This document shows, piece by piece, positions 24,597 to 32,562 of a stretch of 64,000 nt of DNA; the stretch's first letter is position 1; each line of letters opens with the position of its first letter. The notes beneath the pieces are model-generated. The model saw nothing but the letters and a program-made list of their open reading frames with translations. It did no database searches and was not told where the DNA came from. Location: assembly GCA_050949165.1 (NCBI GenBank), contig JBMNFF010000001.1:248001-312000 (forward strand), given 5' to 3'. Source of the DNA: DAIOXA01 sp050949165 (GTDB lineage: Bacteria; Bacillota; Proteinivoracia; UBA4975). A program made the translations under genes and the position numbers.

Positions 24597-25328
24597 ATGC
24601 GGCGCCTGGTCATAAAAGGCCAGCTCTCGGTGGGAAGGAAAGTCCCCTTGGCGAAGGAGCAAGTCCATTACCTTTTCGATGTCCTGCGCAAGCGGCCGGG
24701 GGAGCATTTCACCGGCCTGGACGGCAGTGGCAAAGCTTTTGTCCTCCAGCTCATGGCCCGTTCCGAAGCGGGCTGTCTGGTGTTGGCCGAAGCCGGAGAA
24801 GCCAGCCGGGAACCGCGGCTAAAACTCACCCAGTTCCTGCCCCTCTTAAAGGGGGACAAGTTGGACTGGGTGGTGCAAAAATCCGTTGAACTGGGGGCAT
24901 CGGAAATAGTCTTCTATGCCGCTGGGCGCAGCATCGTCAAATGGACAGATAATGTCGCCAAAAAGCTGGCCCGCATGGAGAAAATCGCCCTGGAGGCCAC
25001 CCAGCAATGCGGCCGGGATTTGGTGCCGGCTATCCGCGGAATCTTGACCCTGGAGGAGGCGGCAGGGGAAGGTCCCGGGGTCTTCGCCTGGGAAGAAGAG
25101 GAAACCGACAGCCTGCGCTCCTTCCTGATGAGGACGCCGAAACCCGAAACTTTATCGGTGTTGACGGGCCCCGAGGGCGGTCTCAGTTCCGATGAAGCCG
25201 AAACCTTAAAGGGTTTGGGCTGGTGCCCCGTTACCCTTGGACCGCGGATTCTCAGGGCCGAAACCGCTGCCATCGCAATGGTGACCTGCGCCATGTTCAG
25301 CTATGGAGAAATGGAGGGAGATCAATAA
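24597..25328 (+). CDS. rsmE: 16S rRNA m3U1498 methyltransferase
   Basis: SPOUT-family methyltransferase acting on U1498 of 16S rRNA; 243 residues. N-terminal PUA-like part and C-terminal knot with TGPEGGLSSDEAE and LGPRILRAETAAIA. ATG 24597 directly follows the prmA stop. The stop TAA (25326-25328) overlaps the proposed ATA start of mtaB (ATAA). Confidence 0.95.
   Translation: MRRLVIKGQLSVGRKVPLAKEQVHYLFDVLRKRPGEHFTGLDGSGKAFVLQLMARSEAGCLVLAEAGEASREPRLKLTQFLPLLKGDKLDWVVQKSVELGASEIVFYAAGRSIVKWTDNVAKKLARMEKIALEATQQCGRDLVPAIRGILTLEEAAGEGPGVFAWEEEETDSLRSFLMRTPKPETLSVLTGPEGGLSSDEAETLKGLGWCPVTLGPRILRAETAAIAMVTCAMFSYGEMEGDQ
25313..25319 (+). promoter_or_regulatory. Shine-Dalgarno that decides the mtaB ATA start
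   Basis: GGAGGGA inside the 3' end of rsmE. GGAGG ends seven bases before ATA 25325. Confidence 0.8.
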
Positions 25329-26611
25329 GAGCAGCTTTTACCACGCTGGGCTGTAAAGTCAACCAGGACGAGACGGCGGGGATGCAGATCCTCTTTGAAA
25401 GGGCGGGCTTTCAAATCGTTGACTTTAAAGACCAGGCCGACGTGTATATCGTCAACACCTGTACCGTTACCCATTTGGGCAGCCGCAAGTCCCGGCAACT
25501 GTTGCGGCAGGCGCGGCGCCGCAACCCCGATGCCTTGGTGGTGGCGGCGGGATGTTACCCCCAGGTTGCCTGGGAAGAACTGGATCAGCTGAAAGAGGTG
25601 GACCTGATTGTGGGCAATAGCCACAAGGCTGAGCTGGTGAGCCTGGTCCAGTCGGCCCTGACCGGTGCCGGCAAGCGGGTGCTGGTGGAGGAGCCTGAGG
25701 ACTTTTGCGACCTGCCGGTCTCCATCACTACCAGCCGCCACCGGGCAACCTTAAAGATCCAAGAGGGCTGTCAGCGCTACTGCACCTACTGCATAGTGCC
25801 CCGGGCCCGGGGCAGGTTGCGGAGCATGCCCCAGGAAACCATAATTGCCAAGGCCCGGGAACTGGTGGAGTCCGGATTCAAGGAAATCGTCCTCACCGGA
25901 ATTAACCTCACCTCCTACGGCCGGGAACGGGAGGGGGCGGGCAATCTGGCTTCGGTAATCAATGCCCTGGCTCCCAGAATCGAGGGCGCCAGGATCCGGA
26001 TCAGTTCGGTGGAACCCACCGACTTTACTTCCGAACTGATTCGGGCCATTCAGGATAACGTCAATGTCTGCCGGGATTTTCATATTCCCTTGCAGAGCGG
26101 CAGCAACTCTGTCCTCCAGCGCATGGGTCGCAAGTACAGCGCTGAGGACTTCCTGGCCCTGACCGAGACCCTTAAGGAGCAGTTTGACCTGCCTTCCTTT
26201 TCCACCGATGTCATCGTGGGCTTTCCCGGTGAAAGCAATGCCGAATTTGAGGAAACCATGGACCTGGTGCGCAGGGTGGGATTTTCCCGGCTCCATGTCT
26301 TCCGCTTTTCGCCCCGCCCAGGCACTCCTGCTGCAGCCTATACGGGGCAGGTCACTCCGCAGATCGCCGCCCGGCGCAGCAGTCAGCTCATCAAAATGGG
26401 CGAAGAATTGGCTGCACAATATGCCCGGTCCCTCATCGGCTATCAAGAGGAACTGCTCCTGGAAGAGGCCAGTCCCTTGGGCCACGGTTTTATCGGCTAT
26501 GGAGAACGCTATATGAGGATACATTGCGCCAGCAGGGAGCAACCCGGCAGCTTGATTGAGGTAAGAATTGTCGGCAGCTCCGGCGCAGAATTGCTGGCCC
26601 GTCAGGTCTAA
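25325..26611 (+). CDS. mtaB: MtaB, tRNA ms2t6A37 methylthiotransferase, apparent ATA start
   Basis: Radical SAM enzyme adding a methylthio group to t6A37 of tRNA; 428 residues from the proposed start. Order: UPF0004 domain with TLGCKVNQDE, AAGCYPQ and further Cys, radical SAM core with CQRYCTYC (CxxxCxxC) and a C-terminal TRAM domain. The start codon appears to be ATA 25325: GGAGGGA (25313-25319) lies seven bases upstream of it, and translation gives (M)RAAFTTLGCKVNQ, matching the usual MKKVAFYTLGCKVNQ register. The only upstream in-frame canonical codon is GTG 25223, far inside rsmE and without SD. The ATAA overlap with the rsmE stop mimics the common ATGA overlap. Confidence 0.9.
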   Translation: MRAAFTTLGCKVNQDETAGMQILFERAGFQIVDFKDQADVYIVNTCTVTHLGSRKSRQLLRQARRRNPDALVVAAGCYPQVAWEELDQLKEVDLIVGNSHKAELVSLVQSALTGAGKRVLVEEPEDFCDLPVSITTSRHRATLKIQEGCQRYCTYCIVPRARGRLRSMPQETIIAKARELVESGFKEIVLTGINLTSYGREREGAGNLASVINALAPRIEGARIRISSVEPTDFTSELIRAIQDNVNVCRDFHIPLQSGSNSVLQRMGRKYSAEDFLALTETLKEQFDLPSFSTDVIVGFPGESNAEFEETMDLVRRVGFSRLHVFRFSPRPGTPAAAYTGQVTPQIAARRSSQLIKMGEELAAQYARSLIGYQEELLLEEASPLGHGFIGYGERYMRIHCASREQPGSLIEVRIVGSSGAELLARQV

Positions 26612-26664
26612 GCCGCTGGTTTCAGTCATATATATAGACAGCCTCTAAAACGGGAGGGATATAT

Positions 26665-27105
26665 ATGACCAAACTGGTGGTGGTGGAAGCCCGACGCCTG
26701 CTGCCAATTGCCGTGCTCTTTTTGATGCTGGTGGCGGTGTCGGTGTACGATGGTCTGACGGGACCTGCCGCCCCGGCCGTTGCGCCGCCCAATTCCGTCC
26801 CCTACCAGACCCTGTTGGCCACCAGCCAAAATTCTGAAATGCAGTGCCAGGTGGTCACATCCCTGGATATGTGGGTAGCCATGCACCAAGCCCTGGGGTT
26901 AGAGCTCACCGACCATGATTTTGATCCCCAGCGGGAAGTTGCCGTTTTTTTGCTGAACTGTCAACTCAGCTCCACCCGGGAAGGCAAGGGCGTCGTCCGG
27001 CTATCGGTTACCCCTAAGAAAAATTCCGTGCAACTGGTCCTGTTTGAAAAGGCCAATTTGCACGGAAACCCGGCTGACCTGCAATTTCTCCTGGTCCACG
27101 ACTGA
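26665..27105 (+). CDS. membrane-anchored protein, unknown (possible PrcB-like domain)
   Basis: Protein of 146 residues: one membrane segment (~12-30), a Pro/Ala linker and a soluble beta-rich domain with YQTLLATSQ, FDPQREVAVFLLNCQLSSTREG and QLVLFEKANL. The order of strands resembles protease-complex PrcB-type domains, but I cannot confirm this. ATG 26665 follows GGGAGGGATATAT. It is a single-gene unit closed by its own terminator. Confidence 0.6.
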   Translation: MTKLVVVEARRLLPIAVLFLMLVAVSVYDGLTGPAAPAVAPPNSVPYQTLLATSQNSEMQCQVVTSLDMWVAMHQALGLELTDHDFDPQREVAVFLLNCQLSSTREGKGVVRLSVTPKKNSVQLVLFEKANLHGNPADLQFLLVHD

Positions 27106-27126
27106 CGTCCCTGTTTGGGGCGTTTT
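27105..27126 (+). terminator. intrinsic terminator
   Basis: ACGTCCC/GGGGCGT stem (one G-T pair) with a five-base loop and five T. It begins at the stop codon of the preceding gene. Confidence 0.75.
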
Positions 27127-27191
27127 TGATTATCCAGCAGGATTTGGGGAAAATATGTGGAAATAAAAGTATAGGCCGAGGAGGTGATGGT

Positions 27192-27527
27192 GTGCAGGAT
27201 TGCATTTTTTGCAAAATTAGCCAGGGAACCATTCCCGGGGATATCGTCTACCAGGATGAGCAGCTGCTGGTCCTCAGGGATATCAGTCCCCAAGCCCCGG
27301 TTCATCTCTTGGTGTTTCCCCGGGACCATTACGCAGACATAGTGGAGGCCAGCCATAATCCCCGCCTGCTTTCGGCATTGCTGGCCAAGTGCGCCAGCCT
27401 CGGCCGCGAGATGGGCGAGCAGGGATTCCGCATTGTCGTAAATACCGGCGAACACGGCGGCCAAACCGTCGGGCATCTTCACTTTCACGTCCTGGCCGGC
27501 AGGCAGCTGCAATGGCCGCCGGGCTAA
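27192..27527 (+). CDS. HIT-family nucleotide hydrolase/transferase
   Basis: Histidine triad protein of 111 residues, a small nucleotide-phosphoramidate hydrolase type. CIFCKISQGTIPG at the N-terminus and the triad HLHFH at the C-terminus are diagnostic. GTG 27192 follows GAGGAGGTGATGG; a longer frame back to 27126 has no ribosome binding site and crosses the terminator. mtaB-HIT-rpsU is a conserved order. Confidence 0.92.
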   Translation: MQDCIFCKISQGTIPGDIVYQDEQLLVLRDISPQAPVHLLVFPRDHYADIVEASHNPRLLSALLAKCASLGREMGEQGFRIVVNTGEHGGQTVGHLHFHVLAGRQLQWPPG

Positions 27528-27531
27528 TTTG

Positions 27532-27561
27532 TTGACAGCAACACTGTTTGAAGGGTATAAT
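27532..27561 (+). promoter_or_regulatory. sigma-A promoter of rpsU
   Basis: TTGACA (27532-27537), 18 bases, TATAAT (27556-27561): near-perfect boxes, as expected for a ribosomal protein gene. Confidence 0.85.
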
Positions 27562-27607
27562 TTACTTTGTTTATAAGTGTTGTTGGTGTGAGGGGAGGGT
27601 AGATACG

Positions 27608-27787
27608 ATGTCCGAAGTAAAAGTTGGCAAGAATGAATCTCTTGATAATGCCCTGCGTCGGTTCAAGCGCCAGTGCCAGAGGTCCGGCGTTCTTTCTGAA
27701 GTGCGCAAGCGCGAGCATTATGAAAAGCCCAGCGTGAGGCGCAAGAAAAAGTCTGAAGCTGCCAGGCGCAAGAAGAGAAGGTTCTAG
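27608..27787 (+). CDS. rpsU: 30S ribosomal protein S21
   Basis: Small basic protein of 59 residues: MSEVKVGKNESLDNALRRFK, CQRSGVLSEVRKREHYEKPS and a Lys/Arg tail. ATG 27608 after GGGGAGGGTAGATACG; the frame opens earlier at 27548 but inside the promoter region. yqeY follows after 11 bp. Confidence 0.97.
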   Translation: MSEVKVGKNESLDNALRRFKRQCQRSGVLSEVRKREHYEKPSVRRKKKSEAARRKKRRF

Positions 27788-27798
27788 AGGTGGCAATT

Positions 27799-28245
27799 AT
27801 GGCTGATATTCTCGAGAGATTAAGCGAAGATATGAAGGCAGCCATGAAGGAGCATGACAAGTTCACCCTGTCGGTAATTCGAATGCTGCGTTCAGAGCTC
27901 AAGTATGCAGAATTAGCTGCTGGCGCTCCCCTTTCCGAGCAAGAGATTACTGAAGTCTTGGCTCGTGAACTGAAGAAGCGCAAGGACGCCGCCCAGGAAT
28001 TCGCCAAAGCCGGCCGGGACAAGACAGCTGAAGATTTGCATAGAGAACAAGCTATCATCCAAAAATATCTCCCCGAACCCTTTACTGAACAAGAGGTGCG
28101 CGATATTATCGCGGCTGTGATAGCTTCCGCCGGCGCCCAGAAGTCTGATTTCGGTAAGGTAATGGCCGGGGTCATGGCCCAAGTCAGGGGCCGATATGAT
28201 GGCAGTTTGGTTTCCAAATTGGTCAAAGAGAGCTTGGACAAATAA
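27799..28245 (+). CDS. yqeY: YqeY, GatB/YqeY-domain protein
   Basis: Protein of 148 residues with the domain found at the C-terminus of GatB, probably tRNA- or RNA-binding; precise role unknown. Conserved EDMKAAMKEHDKFTLSVIRM, KRKDAAQEFAKAGR and the C-terminal GRYDGSLVSKLVKESL are visible. ATG 27799 is preferred over GTG 27790 because AGAGGTGG ends five bases upstream. Linked to rpsU as in most Bacillota. Confidence 0.94.
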   Translation: MADILERLSEDMKAAMKEHDKFTLSVIRMLRSELKYAELAAGAPLSEQEITEVLARELKKRKDAAQEFAKAGRDKTAEDLHREQAIIQKYLPEPFTEQEVRDIIAAVIASAGAQKSDFGKVMAGVMAQVRGRYDGSLVSKLVKESLDK

Positions 28246-28271
28246 CCGGCCTATACTGGCCGGTTATTTTG
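28242..28271 (+). terminator. intrinsic terminator after yqeY
   Basis: Ten-base-pair stem ATAACCGGCC / GGCCGGTTAT with a six-base loop, then TTTTG. It covers the yqeY stop. Confidence 0.85.
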
Positions 28272-28333
28272 TAGTGCAGGAGTATGGCCCATTGACCACG
28301 AATATATTATCAGTGAGATTGGGAGGTGGAAAT

Positions 28334-29647
28334 TTGAAGATTATTCGCTGGGTAGGTATGTTCTGTCTGATCCTGCTCCTGTTTGCCCACACAGCCAGCC
28401 CGGTATACGCCCAGGCTGAGGGGCTTGTCTACCATGTCCCTCTCCGAGGAGAAATCAATTCTTCAGTATACCATTCATTAAAACACGCCTTTTCCTTGGC
28501 CGCCAGAGATGGAGCCGAATTGATTATCCTCGAGATTGATACCTTTGGCGGCTATGTCCATGCCTGCGATGAGATCAAAAACCTTATCTATGATACGCAA
28601 ATCCCCGTCTATGCCTATGTCAAAAAGGCAATCTCCGGAGGCGCCTATGTTGCCCTGGCCTGCGACCGTATCTACATGCTCCGGGGCAGCACCCTGGGGG
28701 CTGCCGAGCCGGTGGCGGGAGGCGCGCCGGTAACCAATGAAAAGGACCTCTCGGTCATCGAGGGGCAGATGCGGACCATGGCCGAACGCCAGGGCCGGGA
28801 TCCGGAAGTTGCCGCCGCCATGGTGCGCAAGGATATTTCCATCCCCGATGTGATCGAAAAGGGCAAGCTCTTGACCCTTACCGCCGCCAAGGCCCTGGAG
28901 GTGGGCTATACCGAGGGAATTGTGGATGGCATTGGTGAGATTCCCCGTTTGGCGGGGATTTCCCAGCCAAAGCTTGTCGAGTACAGTGAACCCTGGGGCG
29001 TGCGCCTGGCCCGTTTTCTCAGTAATCCCCTGGTGGGGGGCCTCTTGCTGGCCATCGGCCTCGCCGCTCTGGTCATAGAGGTCATAACCGCCGGTTTTAG
29101 CGGGGCAGGGTTGGTGGCGCTGCTGGCCTTCGCCCTGTTTTTCGGCGGCAATCTCCTCATCGGAGTTGCCCAGTGGGAGCACGTCGCAGTCTTCATCCTG
29201 GGGATTATTCTCCTCATAGCCGAGGCCTTTACGGCGGGATTTGGGCTATTGGGGGTGGCCGGCTTGATTTGCATTGCAGCCAGCATAGTTCTCTCGGCAG
29301 CTACCTTTTTGCAAGGCTTGCTGACCTTGGGTCTGGCCATCGTCCTGGCAGTCGTCATCGTGGCTGTTGCCTTCAGATTCCTGCGCAAGAGTGTTCTTTG
29401 GAACCGCCTCATCCTCAGCCATTCTGAAACCAAGGAGATGGGCTATGTGGCCCCTAGAGTCGACGGTGATTTGTTGGGTCTGGAAGGAACCGCTTCGACT
29501 CCCCTTCGGCCCAGCGGCAAGGTCAGCCTCAGCAATGGCCAAAAGGTCGATGCCGTCAGCGAAGGTTCTTATATAGAAGCTGGAACTGAAGTCGTTGTTA
29601 CCGGTTTTTCCAGCGGCAGCGTCGTCGTCACACCGAAAAAAGTTTAA
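28334..29647 (+). CDS. NfeD family membrane serine protease (ClpP-like plus NfeD domain)
   Basis: Protein of 437 residues: signal peptide to VYA-Q (~25), extracytoplasmic ClpP-class domain with the Ser nucleophile in KKAISGGAYVALACD (~105-118), four to five membrane segments (from ~235) and a C-terminal OB-fold NfeD domain. Such proteins work with flotillins/stomatins in membrane quality control. TTG 28334 has GGGAGGTGG five bases upstream; an earlier in-frame ATG at 28196 would overlap yqeY and its terminator. It precedes floA by 14 bp. Confidence 0.9.
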   Translation: MKIIRWVGMFCLILLLFAHTASPVYAQAEGLVYHVPLRGEINSSVYHSLKHAFSLAARDGAELIILEIDTFGGYVHACDEIKNLIYDTQIPVYAYVKKAISGGAYVALACDRIYMLRGSTLGAAEPVAGGAPVTNEKDLSVIEGQMRTMAERQGRDPEVAAAMVRKDISIPDVIEKGKLLTLTAAKALEVGYTEGIVDGIGEIPRLAGISQPKLVEYSEPWGVRLARFLSNPLVGGLLLAIGLAALVIEVITAGFSGAGLVALLAFALFFGGNLLIGVAQWEHVAVFILGIILLIAEAFTAGFGLLGVAGLICIAASIVLSAATFLQGLLTLGLAIVLAVVIVAVAFRFLRKSVLWNRLILSHSETKEMGYVAPRVDGDLLGLEGTASTPLRPSGKVSLSNGQKVDAVSEGSYIEAGTEVVVTGFSSGSVVVTPKKV

Positions 29648-29661
29648 AGGAGTTGAATGCT

Positions 29662-30654
29662 TTGCCTCCGGTAATTTTTGTCTTTGTCGTCGTTACCCTG
29701 GGCATCCTTGCCCTCTCGTTATTCTTCAGCTTTGTGCCCGTCGGCCTCTGGATTTCTTCCATGGCTGCAGGGGTCAGGGTGGGTCTCTTTAACCTGGTTG
29801 GCATGCGTCTGCGCCGGGTTGCTCCCGCCCGGATCGTCCACCCCCTGGTCAAGGCGACCAAGGCTGGCCTCAGTCTCAACACCAACATGCTGGAAAGTCA
29901 CTACCTGGCTGGCGGCAATGTGGACAGAGTTGTCAACGCCCTCATCGCCGCCCAGAGGGCCAATATCGATCTGGCCTTTGAGCGGGCCGCAGCCATCGAC
30001 CTGGCCGGCCGGGATGTGCTCCAGGCAGTCCAGATGAGCGTCAACCCCAAGGTCATCGAGACGCCCATTGTCACTGCCGTGGCCAAGGATGGAATCGAGG
30101 TCAAGGCCATGGCCCGGGTTACGGTGCGAGCCAATATCGACCGCCTGGTGGGCGGCGCAGGAGAAGAGACAATTCTTGCCCGGGTCGGCGAGGGCATCGT
30201 CACCACCATCGGCTCCTCGGAAAGCCATAAGGATGTTCTGGAAAATCCCGACAACATTTCAAAGACGGTGCTGGACCGGTCTTTGGATGCCGGGACGGCA
30301 TTTCAGATTCTCTCCATCGACATCGCCGATGTCGACGTGGGCAAGAACATCGGCGCCCAACTTCAGACAGATCAAGCTGAAGCAGATAAGCGCATTGCCC
30401 AGGCCAAGGCCGAAGAGCGCCGGGCAATGGCCGTGGCCAGAGAGCAGGAAATGAAGGCCGCCGTTCAGGAAATGCGGGCCAAGGTTGTGGAGGCCGAGGC
30501 CGAAGTGCCCAGGGCACTGGCAGCCGCCCTCAAGGAAGGTAAGCTCGGCGTCCTGGATTACTATAACTTGCAAAATGTCATTGCCGATACCCAGATGCGG
30601 GATGCCATCGGCAAGGTTACTGGCAAGCCCGGGGCCGATGGGGATAAGAAATAG
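29662..30654 (+). CDS. floA: flotillin-like protein FloA
   Basis: SPFH-domain scaffold of functional membrane microdomains; 330 residues. Two N-terminal hydrophobic segments, then SPFH region (FERAAAIDLAGRDVLQAVQMSVNPKVIETP, KAMARVTVRANIDRLVGGAGEETI) and the Glu/Ala-rich coiled coil (KAEERRAMAVAREQEM). TTG 29662 is chosen since AAAGGAGT ends eight bases upstream. nfeD-floA pairs are standard. Confidence 0.94.
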   Translation: MPPVIFVFVVVTLGILALSLFFSFVPVGLWISSMAAGVRVGLFNLVGMRLRRVAPARIVHPLVKATKAGLSLNTNMLESHYLAGGNVDRVVNALIAAQRANIDLAFERAAAIDLAGRDVLQAVQMSVNPKVIETPIVTAVAKDGIEVKAMARVTVRANIDRLVGGAGEETILARVGEGIVTTIGSSESHKDVLENPDNISKTVLDRSLDAGTAFQILSIDIADVDVGKNIGAQLQTDQAEADKRIAQAKAEERRAMAVAREQEMKAAVQEMRAKVVEAEAEVPRALAAALKEGKLGVLDYYNLQNVIADTQMRDAIGKVTGKPGADGDKK

Positions 30655-30657
30655 TCT

Positions 30658-30996
30658 ATGGGACAAATCATCCTCCTGGCCCTTGCCGCCATTGTCTGGG
30701 CGGTGATCAAGGCCGTGTCCCAGCAGCCGCCCCAGCGGCCCGTCCCGCGTCGGGCAGCGCCGGGACCAAGTCCTGTGAGCGAGCCTCCTCGCCCGGAAAT
30801 TAGGCCTGTTCTCCAGCATGACCCCGGTTCCTACTCTGACCAACAGTCAGAGATACGCATGGAGGTTCGGGAACTGGATGATTATCCAGCTTTGGACCTC
30901 CACGTCACTCCCGAGGGATTGGTGCAGGGAGTGATCATGGCAGAGGTCCTGGGACCGCCCCGGGCCAAGAATCCCCATCGCCTCTTCGGTCGCTAA
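30658..30996 (+). CDS. small membrane-anchored proline-rich protein, unknown
   Basis: Protein of 112 residues: short N-terminal membrane helix, a Pro/Arg-rich linker (QQPPQRPVPRRAAPGPSP) and an acidic tail with HRLFGR at the C-terminus. No family recognised. ATG 30658 is 3 bp after floA, so it is probably a floA partner; SD is weak. Homologues in similar position exist in other Clostridia as far as I recall, but no function is known. Confidence 0.6.
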   Translation: MGQIILLALAAIVWAVIKAVSQQPPQRPVPRRAAPGPSPVSEPPRPEIRPVLQHDPGSYSDQQSEIRMEVRELDDYPALDLHVTPEGLVQGVIMAEVLGPPRAKNPHRLFGR

Positions 30997-31004
30997 TACA
31001 CCTT

Positions 31005-31068
31005 GCTGTCGCAGTCTGGACGCCCTCTACCCAGGTAGAAAGCGCCCGGGATTGCGGCAGCTTTTTTT
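31005..31068 (+). terminator. long structured terminator after the nfeD-floA operon
   Basis: Outer nine-base stem GCTGTCGCA (31005-31013) / TGCGGCAGC (31053-31061), an inner stem (CTGGACGC region with GCGCCCGG), an apical CTAC-CCAG-GTAG hairpin and seven T. Much longer than the other terminators in the window. Confidence 0.8.
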
Positions 31069-31114
31069 GTATACCCCGGACCCCCGGGGCATATTTTTTA
31101 GGGAGGTGAGGATT

Positions 31115-31399
31115 GTGGCCAAGAAAGACAAGGTCAGGAAGAAGATTGCCGATATTTTTGACCTGCCCCCGGATATTGTCCTGGACCTCCCGAGAATCAT
31201 CCTGGTCGGGCGAATTCAGCTATATATTGAGAACCACAAGGGCATTACTCTCTACGACGAAAACGAAATTCGCATCAGCGTCAATGGCGGAGGTATAGTC
31301 ATCGGCGGAAAGGACCTCCAGTTGCGCACGGTGTACAATGACGATATCTACATTGAAGGTGAAATACATTCCATCCTCCTGGAAGGCGACAGGCCATGA
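31115..31399 (+). CDS. yqfC: sporulation protein YqfC
   Basis: YabP/YqfC-family sporulation protein of 94 residues, beta-rich: DLPPDIVLDLPRIILVGRIQLYIENHKGI, then YDENEIRISVNGGGIVIGG. Expressed in the mother cell in B. subtilis; precise role unknown. GTG 31115 follows GGGAGGTGAGGATT. It overlaps yqfD by 4 bp. Confidence 0.93.
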   Translation: MAKKDKVRKKIADIFDLPPDIVLDLPRIILVGRIQLYIENHKGITLYDENEIRISVNGGGIVIGGKDLQLRTVYNDDIYIEGEIHSILLEGDRP

Positions 31400-32562
31400 G
31401 CTGGGGAAAGATATCGGGCTTTTGGGGGCATGCCCAGGTCCGGGTCACCGGTTCCGCTCCTGAAAGGTTCATCAACCTGGTTGCGGCGGCAGGAATCCGG
31501 CTCTGGGCTGCCAAGATCGATGGCCAGGAGCTGCAGTTTAATACCGACCTCATCAGCCTAAAAAAGCTGATGGAAGTCCGAAAAAACACCGGCTATATCG
31601 TGGAAGTCCAAAAAAAGCAGGGCTTGTTGGTTTTTGCCGGCTTTCTTTGGCAAAGAAAGCTCTTGCTGGCTGGGTTTTTTTGTTTTTGGCTCTGCCTCTA
31701 TTACCTGGCCGGCATGATCTGGACCCTGGATATCGATGGCATGACCAGCCTGGAAAAAAGCGACGTCCTGGACTATGTGGCATCCCTGGGCCTGGAAAAG
31801 TGGGCAAATTTTCGGCGCCTGGATTTGGACGCCATTGAAGAACAGCTCTACCTGCGCTTCCCGGAAATTGCCTGGGTGGCGGTGGAGAGGTCGGGCACCA
31901 AGGTTTCCATTCGGATTGTCGAAAAGGAGCCGGACCCGCTGCGCCTGGGCGAACCCATTGACATAGTTGCGGACTGTGATGGTATAATATCTGAAATGAC
32001 GGTTATTCAGGGCAAACCCCTGGTTGAACCCGGGATGACGGTGGCCAAGGGCGATGTGCTCATCGCCGGTTACCGCGGCGATGCCGGAATCGTCAACGCC
32101 GCCGGCTATGTCAAGGCCATCGTCCATGTGGAGGGTTACGGCGAGGCTGCTCTTAGGGAAACAGAAAGGGAATTCACCGGCAATCAGGCCCAGGTCACGG
32201 CCTTGCAACTGGGTAAAAAGCGAATCTTTCTCAGTTCCAGGGAGCACGGCTTTGTTCATTACGGTATGAAGGAATCTCGCCGTCCTTTAAGGGGTAACCT
32301 TGGCTTGCCCGTGTACCTGGTGGAACAAATCTATCGGGAGGTAAAGCTCATTACAAAGGTCTATACTCCGGAAGAAGCCGATGAACTGGCCCGGAGCAGG
32401 GCCATGCGCATGGCCCATCAGCAAGTGGGAGAGCATGCCGATTTGCTGAAGGCAGAAGTAAAAAATATCAACCTGGATGCGATTTTCCGATACAAGGTCA
32501 CCCTGACCATCGAGACCAAGATCGGCAGGGAGAGCCAGAGCAGCGGGGGGGAAGATTATTGA
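31396..32562 (+). CDS. yqfD: sporulation protein YqfD
   Basis: Mother-cell sporulation protein of 388 residues. N-terminal ~90-residue domain related to SpoIIIAG/YqfD-type folds, one membrane segment (~residues 89-108), then a POTRA-like region (GMTSLEKSDVLDYVASLGL..., LYLRFPEIAWVAVERSG). ATG overlaps yqfC (ATGA). The yqfC-yqfD-phoH-pgpH-ybeY order is conserved. Confidence 0.93.
   Translation: MSWGKISGFWGHAQVRVTGSAPERFINLVAAAGIRLWAAKIDGQELQFNTDLISLKKLMEVRKNTGYIVEVQKKQGLLVFAGFLWQRKLLLAGFFCFWLCLYYLAGMIWTLDIDGMTSLEKSDVLDYVASLGLEKWANFRRLDLDAIEEQLYLRFPEIAWVAVERSGTKVSIRIVEKEPDPLRLGEPIDIVADCDGIISEMTVIQGKPLVEPGMTVAKGDVLIAGYRGDAGIVNAAGYVKAIVHVEGYGEAALRETEREFTGNQAQVTALQLGKKRIFLSSREHGFVHYGMKESRRPLRGNLGLPVYLVEQIYREVKLITKVYTPEEADELARSRAMRMAHQQVGEHADLLKAEVKNINLDAIFRYKVTLTIETKIGRESQSSGGEDY

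Noticed and set aside
25223..25324. GTG 25223 as start of mtaB
   Set aside because: No SD, lies deep inside rsmE, and would add 34 residues that homologues lack.
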